Shown piece after piece: positions 51,901 to 61,066 of a DNA stretch of 64,000 nt. This DNA is from Chamaea fasciata. Its lineage: Eukaryota; Chordata; Aves; Passeriformes; Sylviidae. The stretch covers positions 36,615,685 through 36,679,684 of the forward strand of contig JARCOQ010000004.1 in the NCBI GenBank assembly GCA_029207755.1, written 5' to 3'. The notes under the pieces are model-generated. The model worked only from the letters and a program-made list of their open reading frames with translations. It had not been told where the DNA came from and did no database searches. The position numbers and the translations under genes were made by a program. Positions within the stretch are counted from its first letter, which is position 1; the number at the start of each line of letters is the position of its first letter.

Positions 51901-52714
51901 GGAGAAGGATGATGTATAATTGCATGTGTGCTCATTTCTTTGTCCTAAAAACACACATTTACACTTCACCTCCTGTTTAAAAGAAAGCTAAGTTTTCCTT
52001 CCAATAAATACTTAAAATGCCCTTTCCAAAAGTATTCACAGACAGCTCCAAGAAATATTCAGTCTTCAGCAAAGAACTATGTTAGTGTTTGGTGCTCAAA
52101 TACAAAAGGTATTGTTTGCATAAGACTACACTTCTATTTGTGCAGTGCTACTCAAACCAAGAAACTAATCCTATTCAACGCAACAGAAGCTTTATTCCAT
52201 ACTGAAAAAACTAGGTCTCTTTTAGACTGCCCATGCCCAATGTAACAGTGCCATACCACATTATAAAGTGTTCAAATTAAATTTAAATGGTTTGATTATG
52301 CCAAAAATTAAATTTCAATATAAAATCTTACAATATAAGTCTTCCCACCCACTAACTTATGCTCCTTTTCACTGATGACAACTGTATTATTTCAGCTAAA
52401 AAGCACAAAAAACCTGACTTATTGTGAGATTTTCTCTCCACCATCTCCTTTAAAATATGTAGTAGATCTTTTTGTGTGAAGATTTGATAAAAAATTCAAC
52501 AGTCTTGATCCAAAAGAGGCAGTAGCATCTGCTTGCTCTCTATTTCAATAAAATTTTACGTCTATTTTAAAAAGTTGCAATTTTATGTAGATTTACTCTT
52601 AGGAAATTTAATCTTATTTTAATGATTCTGATATACTTTTTTTAATCTTTGGACATGTAAAGCTGCAATGAAAGACAACGAAAATCCAAACACCACTGAA
52701 AGTCTGTGCTGCTG
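48488..52714. other. Intronic DNA with one long poly(A), otherwise nothing recognised
   Basis: AT-rich; chance open frames up to 120 residues, including a C/T-rich, Ser-rich one at 50451-50813. No exon or transposon was recognised. Confidence 0.45.
48923..48958. repeat. Pure poly(A) run of 36
   Basis: Uninterrupted A36 on the plus strand. Avian CR1 elements lack poly(A) tails, and no retrocopied gene or SINE body is recognisable on its left, so a slippage-expanded mononucleotide tract is the default reading. Confidence 0.95.
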
Positions 52715-53514
52715 TGTCCTGGTTACAGAAAAAAATGGACTGGAGTTTTTAACGCTGTTTATTCCATACCACCCATATCATTGCTGTGATCAGTCTGGTC
52801 CCAGCAGGAAAAGCCAAAGAGCAGGAGGGGAAGTGCACCAGCTTGCCTGGCTCTCTCCAGGGAGAAGGTGTGGGGAACAGACAGGTGGACCCCGCCCCTC
52901 TTCACCACCATCAGTCCCCTTCCCATTCCTCTGAGCTGTGGCTTTAAGATGTGGTGCTGAAGGAAAGCAATGCCAAGTCCAAGACAACTGCTCCAGGGAA
53001 AATTAGAAAAAAAGAGAGAGAGAAGGGGTGGCAAAGAGCCAAGCTCAGCTGAGCCATTCAGAGCCCAAGCCCCACAAGAGCCGAGTGAGTGGTGGCAGCA
53101 CGAGAGAAGGCTGCGCAGAACCAAGCTATTGGAGCGGTCCGAGGCAGCGGCATGGCACAAGATTCTGAGGGTTTTGCTTGCCCTGCTTAGACTGGGTTGG
53201 GGGGATGAGAACATAAACCACCGGAGTTCCCATGGCCACATTGCCTTTGTCTGGAGTCCATACCAGGCACTGACTTTGGGAAGCATCTTTTCTTTTGTTC
53301 CCAGTGACACATGCCCTTTTGTTGGTGGGACACCTTCTTTTTATATACTTTTCTTTTTATATACTGATATTGCTGTGGTTATTGTGATTTTGTGTGTAAA
53401 TTGTTATTTTAACTCATAATCTCTTCTTACTGTCTCTCCATTGCCAAAAGGTGCAGGGGGAAAGGGACTAGCTTGTTCGGAGTTTGGTTCCTTGCACTTG
53501 TTAAAACCAGCATG
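52715..53514 (+). mobile_element. Solo LTR of avian endogenous retrovirus
   Basis: An approximately 800-bp GC-richer block starting TGTCCTGGTT and ending near TTAAAACCAGCA (53512) or two bases later. TGCTG occurs immediately before 52715 and at 53515-53519, giving a 5-bp duplication if the end is at 53514. The terminal inverted similarity (TGTCCTGGTT / AACCAGCA) and the AT-rich R-like region at about 53335-53420 fit a plus-strand LTR. A 16-bp-period duplication of CTTTTTATATACT lies at 53337-53365. No internal sequence. Confidence 0.75.
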
Positions 53515-53519
53515 TGCTG

Positions 53520-55214
53520 TAAGTAAAACCTGGATCTGAAAAATGCAAGTTATTCAAAATTCATGTTACCAGATGTGTAATCCCAAATCCTCAGAGGGGT
53601 GTAAAGGCCATGACTGAGGTTAGGCAGAGACTTTACAGCCCTGAGGTGCAGCCTGTAAGCATGCAAGTCTTGCCTCCTGAGGTACACTGAATAGGAAACT
53701 CCAACTGTTCACAGTGGAAGTCACTTACTCTGTTAACAGATCACTGACAAGTACCAGGCATACTTGGAGAAAATTAACAATGCTTTACAGTTGAAGTTTT
53801 ATTTCCCCAAATATCCTGTAACTCACTGAAGCTGGAATTAAACTCGATTTAATAACCCAAGTGAGATTATACTTTAGAGTTGAGAAAAGCAGTGAATGGG
53901 CTTATTATGAAATAGCAGGAAAGCTATTTTGTTTCAGATCATTCCTCTGAAACAAACACAATCAGCAGCTCTGCAAACTTCATCAACACACAGACAAGCT
54001 TTTTTTATTATCAAAACCAGCATATCTGGTATCCAGGCACGGCCCAAATTAATACTAGAAAACATTTGGAAGAATGGGTCATAATCCTGCTAATTAAAAA
54101 CAAGTGTTAGAAAGCCTAAATTGATTTGATTTAGAAGTATTCTTCCCAAATGCTATGACTGTACCTTGTTCTAAACAAGAGTAATGCCCTCACAACTAAA
54201 AAGCACTCGACATATTTTGTAAATAAACATTTACAATTCTTTACTAAACACAACAGCAGAACAACACTGAAGAAAGCCACGTATTTTCATATTGCTATAT
54301 ACTGCAGTCTTTAAAGCAGAATAATGTCCTGTCATCTCCAACAATAGTACTTGAATACTTAAAATATGCAACACATCATTGTGAGCCAGGGGTTTGGGGA
54401 CGAAGGTATTCACTACTGCAGGGAAATGCCCACTCTACAGATACCTGTCACAATAATCCCACCTCAATAAGCAATGATCTAAACCCTTTAAAAGCCTTAT
54501 ACAAGAGACAACCACAGTAGTTTCCAGTCAGGCCAATGATTATAATCAAAGCAACACTACGGCATAAAGTTACGTCTCGGTCCCCCATTTATGAAGACGA
54601 ACTCCTTTGAATTCTGCAGAGGGACATTAAAGTACCACTGACCTCAAGGTACACTTGCAAATCACTGCAGAACTACTATCATTCTTTATTAGAATAGCTA
54701 CTGCTCTGGCAGGAGCCAAATGCATTTATACAGTCTATTTTTGACAACACATAGAGCATTCCTTTTACTTCAGCGACTCATTTCTCCCTGATTATGACAT
54801 AAAACAATTTATAATAATATGCATTACTCATTCCTGAAAAAGGTGGATGGCTGCTTAGAATTACACAAGATCCAAAAATACTCACGTTTTGCACTTTTCT
54901 CGCATTAAATTTATTCCAAGATTCAGCAGCTCCTATCAACACCACGTAATTAAAAACTGACAGTTGGAAGAGTTATGGTTTTGTTTACTGCCTTCTCCCA
55001 AACAAACCCGAACGATGGTCTCGTAGACTGAACTGACAGCTGCATGAGGCAGTACCCAGTGTGTAACTGCCAAATAATTACCTATCATCTATTAATGTGT
55101 GCTAGTGGTCGTTGTTAGTGTCTGGCAGAAATCAAAATACATAGTAATTCAAATCTGGATAACCAAACAAGGAAAAAAGCCAAGGTTACCTGAGGAAAAG
55201 CAGTGCTGCATGTG
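53520..55214. other. Intronic DNA next to exon 1, nothing recognised
   Basis: AT-rich until the CpG island begins near 55.2 kb. Proximal intron of this kind may hold regulatory elements, but no motif stood out. Confidence 0.4.
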
Positions 55215-55717
55215 TTAAGAGCAGACACCAGCGGACACGACCCTCAGAGACGTGCTAGGTGGCCACTGGAGAAAGGCGCGCGAGCGAGGGAAGCCTGACT
55301 CCAGCCTCCGAGACACCTTTCCCCTATATGGTTCATGAAATGAAGGTCTGAGGGAGGTCGTTCCAGCAGCGGAGCAGGAGCACGGCTGGCAGAGGTGCTC
55401 CCACGACTCGGGCCCGCCCCACCGCCTGTCTCGGCGTGCTGGGGGAGTGCCGGGCTCCGGCGCGGGATGCGGGCTGGGCTCGAGCCGTTCCCCCCTTAGG
55501 CGAAGGGCACTCCTGAACAACAAGCCGGCGGGAGGAGTGTTGAGACTCAGCCGTGGCCGTCCTTCACCGCACCTCAACTCCCTTCCCCAGCGGTCGCCCT
55601 CCCACCTCTCCTTACCTCAGCTCCCTTCCCACCTCTTCTTCCCTCCCCAGGGATTACCACCCCTCCCGCTCGACCTTCCCACCCGGCCCTGTTGGCAGAG
55701 GGGGGACGCGGGCCGGC

Positions 55718-55723
55718 ACGCAC
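55718..55723 (-). other. MCTP1: MCTP1 exon 1 splice donor
   Basis: On the minus strand the exon end reads GCG|GTGCGT. It fits a GTRNGT-type donor and falls where similarity to mammalian MCTP1 exon 1 stops (after the TEDGDSSA residues). Downstream the open frame becomes low-complexity and then stops, as expected for intron. An RNA-seq junction would settle the exact position. Confidence 0.75.
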
Positions 55724-56302
55724 CGCGCTGCTGTCGCCGTCCTCCGTCCGCTGGTCCTGGATCCTGCCGGCGGCGAGCGAGCCCTGCAGCAGCTGCTCCA
55801 GGCAGGCGGTACCAGGCAGCGAGGAGCTCTTCTGGTGGGACAGGTGCGCCGCGGGCTGGTGCCCCTCCCTGCCCGCCGGCAGCCCCTCACAACCGGCGGC
55901 GGGCGCCGGACGGCGGCCGGACGGTGGCCCCTTGCCTTGGGGGAGCAGGTGCTCCCGCAGGCGGCGCAGGGCGGAGCCGGACTCGCCGGCCGGCTCCAGC
56001 GGCTCGGCGGCCGAGCAGCATAAATTGGGCTGGGAGGACGAAAAGACGCGGTCTAGCATTTGTCGTCGCCGCTTGAAGCCACTCCACTTGCCGCCGGGAT
56101 GGAGGTCCCCCTTGCCGCCGGCCGGCGGCGCCGGAGCGAGGGGCTCCGCAGTGCGGCGTTCGGCTGCTGCCCGCCTGCCGCCGCTCCGGCCCTTGCCCCC
56201 CAGCTGCAGGTTCTTCCACAGCCGGGCCTGGAAGGAAACCGCCTGCTCTTGTTCGCTGGGCTTCTCCTCCGTGGTGAGTCGAGGCTCCCTGCCCGGCTCC
56301 AT
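55724..56302 (-). CDS. MCTP1: MCTP1 first coding exon (N-terminal cytosolic region, 193 codons)
   Basis: MCTP1 is an endoplasmic-reticulum and vesicle-associated protein with three Ca2+-binding C2 domains and two C-terminal membrane segments, linked to membrane trafficking and synaptic function. This exon encodes only the disordered, basic N-terminal tail; no C2 domain lies here. Recognition rests on blocks shared with mammalian MCTP1: SFQARLWKNLQLG (residues 23-35), WSGFK (73-77), LDRVFSSSQPNLCCS (83-97), LREHLLP (115-121) and HQKSSSLPGTACLEQLL (156-172), in the same order and joined by variable Pro/Gly/Arg-rich linkers. The start at 56302 is the only in-frame ATG of the open frame and has a strong context (A at -3, G at +4). 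The open frame runs on to 55574, but homology ends near 55724, where GCG|GTGCGT forms a donor; exactly 193 codons precede it, so the intron is phase 0. The tail is shorter than the roughly 220-240 residues I recall for human. No frameshift or internal stop is seen. Confidence 0.93.
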
Positions 56303-57114
56303 CCTTCTCCTCCAGCGACGGGGGCGGCGGCGGCAGCAGCCGCAGCAGAGCCCGCCGGAGCCTGTCGCCCTCTCTCCGGTGCGGGGCGGGCCGAAACGGA
56401 GCGGTGCCGCTGCCGGAACGAGCGCAGGGCTCCGCCGCACCGCCCCCCGCTCAGCGTGGCTCGCCCGAAGGAGGATGGTGCTGCAGCCGTGATGGTGAAG
56501 ATAAAAAATGGACGAAGCTGCCACCCTGGCCCATCTGGGCAGAAAGTTTGCCAGCCTAAGCCCACCACCCTAGGTGGTCCCTCGGTGGCGGCGGGCGGCG
56601 CGAAGCCTGGCAAAAGTTACCGGCGAGGTGCAGGGGGAGCGGCGGCTTGCATATAGATACGTGCGGCAATGCATAAGAGTACTTGGCCGGAGGCGGCTTG
56701 CCTTGCCCACCTCCCCACCTGTTCCCATCAGCGGAGACGGCTTTCCCCGTACGCGGTGCTGGAAGGGCGCACGCCCCGGAGGCCGCGGGCAGCGGAGTGA
56801 GAGCGCAGAGGTTCTGCAGTCTCCGTGGGGTCGGGAAACACCCAGATCCCTGGGTGAAGGTGGGAGCGTGAGGCGGCCCCCAGGCCAGGTCGCATCGTCC
56901 CCGACCCGCAGTAACTTTGTGGAGGGAAGGTTCAGTGGGATTTGCTCATACACGTACAGAAAGTACGGCGGGAAATACGGGCCTCGTCATCAGCTCTGTC
57001 CTTCGGGAGCAGTGGGTACAGAATGCAGAGCCCGGTCCGGCAGGACCCGCCAGTCATTGGGGAATAAAACCCCTCAGTTCGTCTGCCGTTCTCGTCTTTT
57101 TTTAAACTGGGAAG

Positions 57115-57228
57115 AAAAACAAACAAAACCAAACAAAAAAACCCCAACCAAACAAACAAAAAACCAACACACACACACACACACACACACAAACCCCCAA
57201 AAAACCAAACAGCCACCAAAAAAACCCC
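57115..57228. repeat. A/C-only tract with (CA)n core
   Basis: Positions 57115-57211 contain only A and C on the plus strand. After a single G at 57212 the A/C composition continues to 57228. A (CA)n run occupies about 57167-57191. The minus strand, which is the MCTP1 sense strand, is therefore G/T-only with several runs of four or five G. Located about 0.8-0.9 kb upstream of the MCTP1 ATG at the edge of the CpG island. Confidence 0.95.
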
Positions 57229-58241
57229 GCCTTATCATAACATGCCATACTAGTAGCCCTATCGCTGTTTTTTTGGATGTTTTGATTTGAATTAAAATCA
57301 TACAAGCAGTGTGAGTTCAAATAAATCTTTTACATTCCATGAAACAAACAAGCAAAAGAAATCTTTTTGTGTAGAGTGAACCATACCCTTGTGCAGTGTA
57401 CTTTCGGGCTTCATTTAAAAAGACACTTCTCACCATGGAGGATTTGGCCTTCTATATTTGACTTCGCCAATAAAGTTTGCAACCACACATTTGACAGTAC
57501 AAAATTTGCTGAACAGAGTATGAAGAAAATAAAAAGCACTGAGATAGAATGGGTGCTTCCAAATCATCAGGGTCTTGGGAATACAATATATGAGAAAACA
57601 GCTAAAATAACCTCTGAACCACTGGAGGGTATCTTTGAAGAGTCCTGTCAATTTAAATGACAATTTAGGACCAGGGGAAAAAAAATGTTAAGATAGAAAA
57701 TTATAAATAAGTCAACTGACTTTGATCCCTCTAAGTGAATCCAAAAAATCAGCTTCTAACTACCTGAAAGCAAAAGCATCAGGTAGCAATGCTCAAATGG
57801 ATCAAGGTCTGGAGGAAGCTTATGTGTCCAAATGTTTGCGCTGACATCTAAAAATCAAAGAAGGAATTCACTAAAATGAAAACTCTTTAAAAGATTTGTA
57901 TCCTTGTAAATAATGAGTTTACTCAATGAGCAGGATTCAAAAGAATAAAAAAAGAATTTTGTTCACCAACTACACTGGGGAGAGTGAAAAAGCCTAAAAA
58001 ATATTTCAGTATTTATCTGCCTTGTGTTTGACTCTTTTTATTTTCACCATACACATAAAATAAGCAGCTTTTCAGAGAAGTTTTCTGTTAAAGTAATAAC
58101 TCTTCACAAAACCAATAGACATAGGAAGCCTACAACATTGGATTCAGAACTTACTTTACTAAATATACTGAACTACTCTCATTCCTTTAAATGACAGATA
58201 TTTCGACCAGTGATCACATATTCTTATTTAAAAAAAAAGAA

Positions 58242-58247
<6 letters not shown>

Positions 58248-58274
<27 letters not shown>
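58248..58274. repeat. (AG)n dinucleotide microsatellite
   Basis: 27 bases of uninterrupted AG repeat on the plus strand, preceded by an A-rich stretch. Confidence 0.95.
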
Positions 58275-59662
58275 CCAGACATTTGTTGTTTGTATAGACT
58301 TATTCCCTTCAGCAACAAATCTTGGAAGTACATGGAAGCTTGTAGTCTGGGAGAACTGTAAACAAGCCTCCGTGTGGCTTGTGCTGTGTTTTTATGACCC
58401 ATGCATTGTGTGGTTCCAAGTAACATACTGACAGTCCTCCTGAATCTTTTTCCACAAAAGCCAGCATAAACTTTCCATACATTAAAATTGTGTCATTACA
58501 TAATCTGTCTAACCTGCCTTTTTATCCAACCAGTGAGTAGATTTGCTTACAAAGAAAGGGGTCAATGTATCTTCAGTGTATCTTCAATGTATGCCTGTTT
58601 AGTTGCAGAAACACTAATTGTCCTGGGGGCAACACCTGTCTGGGCTGACAAGACAGTAAATGGCTGTACTGCAACAGGCAGAGCGAGATTATTCTAAAAT
58701 TAATTCAGATCAGGTCACAGTAAATAGTTTTACAACACTGTGAGTCACTCTGCACATTGAATTATAGCCCAGGTTGAGCTATATTCATTTGTTAAAGTTG
58801 AAACAGAATTTGGCAGAAAGATCACAGCAAAACCTCAGGCTACTTTCAAACAGAAATCTCAACATTTAACAAGAACATGCATTTAACACCTGTAAAGATG
58901 AGAACAATAAATATACAAGTAGATCTTTATTAGCCTTTAAAATAAGTATATTGGAAAATTTTTCTTTACACCATATTTCTTCAGTATTTTGAAAGCTAAA
59001 ATAAAGCAGGACAACAGCAATACAAAAAGAATTGTTTGATATTTCAAACTGGAACCCAAGGGGATCAAGAATGTCATCTTTATTTCCAGCATATCACTAT
59101 ACATGTCAAAATGGAAGAACATTTTCTGAGGAAGGCAACTATCAGTCTCATTGGAACTGTATTTCTATATATATATATGTCATTACTCTAAATAGTTTAA
59201 TCTAAATTTATAAAACAAATGTACCACTCAAATCTAAGCACTGTGCATTTTTAAAAAAAAATATTTTCTAATACTTTCGTGGCCTATGACCCAAAGCCCC
59301 AAATTTCTCCAGTGCTTTATACCAAATAAAAATTTTGGTTTGTTTTTGCTTATTTCTTGAAAAATAAAGAATTTACTTTGTTGCTTCTGATATTTAGGTC
59401 ATTATATATATGTATCCATCTTTAGAGATATACTTAATTTCATTAATTAACTTCTCTGTTTGAAACACCCTTCCTTTTCCCATCATTCAGAGTACAGCAA
59501 AGATGGTAATATTTAGAAATATATACCAAACATTTATGGAGACAGTATTTGTTTAAAGATGACCTTAGGCTGAGTGTGATTATGGTCTTCTCATCCTGGA
59601 ACCACATTTTTAACCCCATTTGCAAGTTATTTTGCCTTGTTCTTTCTCGATGTTTCTTCAGC

Positions 59663-59770
59663 CTGAATTATTATGGATTTGGGTTTCCTTTTTTTCATCT
59701 GAGTTATGTTTCAGATCTGAATTATTATGGATTTGGGTTTCCTTTTTTTCATCTGAGTTATGTTTCAGAT
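59663..59770. repeat. Perfect 54-bp tandem duplication
   Basis: Positions 59663-59716 and 59717-59770 are identical by eye: each starts CTGAATTATTATGG and ends GTTATGTTTCAGAT. The exact identity implies a recent event or gene conversion. It makes a repeated peptide in chance open frames on both strands. Confidence 0.93.
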
Positions 59771-60779
59771 CTATAACACAATTTTTAAGTACAGCCTTGA
59801 ATGTTGTGTTTTGCTTGTTTTTTTCTCCATAATAACAGTTCAGGTCTTGGCATGATGAACAGTATCTCAGATGACTTCTCCCCAACCTGTTGTAAGCAAG
59901 TTTCACATTGTGAAGATAAACATCCTCTTTGACTCTTCTTGTCCATTTTTTTTTTTTTACCTGAAGTCTTCTAATTGAGTTTCAGCATGAGACAAGAAAT
60001 ACAGTATAGAACATTGAGGCCAGAATAACAGAGCTTTGAAATCCTAAAAGTATTTAAACTGTGTCATATGATTTGAAACTTCAGGCGAAATTAGCTATAA
60101 ATAATATTATAAATCCTATCTTCACTCACAAGTACACAATGAGTACATTTCTTCTTGGATTTTATACAGATAATTATGCTCCTGCCACATATGGCTCCTC
60201 TGATGTGGTTAAACATAGCATCTCACAAAGCCAATTGCAGTTTAGCTCTGCAGAATGCTTCACTCCCTTAATGTAGTTTTGAGTATTTGTAACCAGCTAT
60301 TGAATTTTTTGAGGTGTAACAAAGATAATATAGATCAAGCCATTAATCTAGAATAGTGCAGACTTCAAAACATTTTCCTGAAGCAGGAGGATCTTTTTTA
60401 TGGGAAAGTACCACTGTTATGAAAAGTTGATTCAATTTACTGGAGATTGATTTCCATTCCTTTCACGTACATCTTTAATATTTTTTCTGGCTTTCTGTTC
60501 ATGTTCCTTAGCTATTTGTTTGACTGTTGTTTTTGATCCCTAACACGGTTCTTCTAATGACATTTAAAGGAAGGTCTAGTGCAGCTCCTGGGAATAAAGG
60601 AAAGAAAAAGCCAAGTCACAGAGCTCAGTGCTGGTCTATATAAGCCATATGCAGCACTTCAAATTGTGTAGTCAGCTCATACAGCAGTCTATATGCAACA
60701 GTGGGAAATCCAGCAAGACATTCCCATGGCTGAGAAGAAGCATGCTGCCCCTAAGCATCGAGATCTGATGTTTGCAGAT

Positions 60780-61066
60780 GTTTCACCATCAGAAAGGGAA
60801 GAACAGGGAGTAATGGCTTTAAAATGCAAGACAGTAGATTTAGATTTATTAGTAAGAAATTCTTCACTGTGAGGGTGGCGAGGCACATGAACAGGGAGCC
60901 CAGAGAAGCTATGGATGCCCCAGCCCTGAAAATATTCAAGATCAGACTGGATGAGGCTCTGAATAACCTGGTCTTGGGGGAAGTGTGTCTGCCCATGGCA
61001 GGGAGTTGGAACAAGATGACCCTTAAGGTTCTTTCCAACCCAACCATTCTATGAATCTATGATTTT
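60780..61066 (+). mobile_element. CR1 LINE 3' end
   Basis: A plus-strand CR1 3' segment including 'agaaattcttcactgtgagg', 'gaacagggagcccagagaag', 'ttggaacaagatgaccctta' and the terminal 'aaccattctatgaatctatg' octamer tail. 5'-truncated. It lies upstream of MCTP1, outside the gene. Confidence 0.93.

Larger units (their letters stand above)
1..55717 (-). other. MCTP1: Intron 1 of MCTP1 (partial, runs off the left edge)
   Basis: Everything left of the exon 1 donor is read as intron 1. The minus-strand open frames in this stretch show no C2-domain sequence (none of the DPYVK or NPxWxE type motifs) and no MCTP1 exon 2. MCTP1 is known to have very long introns in vertebrates, so more than 55 kb without an exon is not surprising. 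A short alternative first exon of the kind known for mammalian MCTP1 isoforms could be hidden here; I looked for one and did not find it. Confidence 0.75.
55215..57090 (-). promoter_or_regulatory. MCTP1: CpG island and promoter of MCTP1
   Basis: CpG is dense from about 55.2 to 57.1 kb, against an AT-rich, CpG-poor background on both sides. It covers exon 1 and the region upstream of the ATG. GC boxes are visible at 56383-56390 (ggggcggg) and 56440-56448 (ccgcccccc), and a short GGC/GCC repeat at about 56321-56340 lies just upstream of the ATG, so it would be in the 5' UTR. An inverted CCAAT box (ATTGG) sits near 57056. I see no convincing TATA box, so a dispersed CpG-island start is expected between about 56.35 and 57.0 kb on the minus strand. 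Such islands often fire in both directions; the plus-strand open frames here carry no recognisable protein. Confidence 0.8.
57229..60779. other. Upstream flank of MCTP1, no gene recognised
   Basis: AT-rich DNA on the far side of the promoter. It holds the (GA)n repeat and the 54-bp tandem duplication listed separately. Open frames are short and unrecognised. Confidence 0.45.

Noticed and set aside
1..55717. A hidden alternative MCTP1 first exon or MCTP1 exon 2
   Set aside because: Looked for C2-domain motifs and for the short alternative N-terminus known in mammals and saw neither; a spliced-alignment search would be more sensitive.
56303..56524. Upstream extension of the MCTP1 frame by 74 codons
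   Set aside because: The extension would start at GTG, contains no ATG, and has no similarity to MCTP1; it is 5' UTR.
56060..56656. Plus-strand frames across the MCTP1 exon and island (198-266 residues)
   Set aside because: Antisense shadows of a GC-rich coding exon; Arg/Pro/Gly composition follows from base content.
57074..57320. Minus-strand hydrophobic frames rich in Val, Cys, Phe, Trp
   Set aside because: They are translations of the (GT)n and G/T tract, not membrane proteins.
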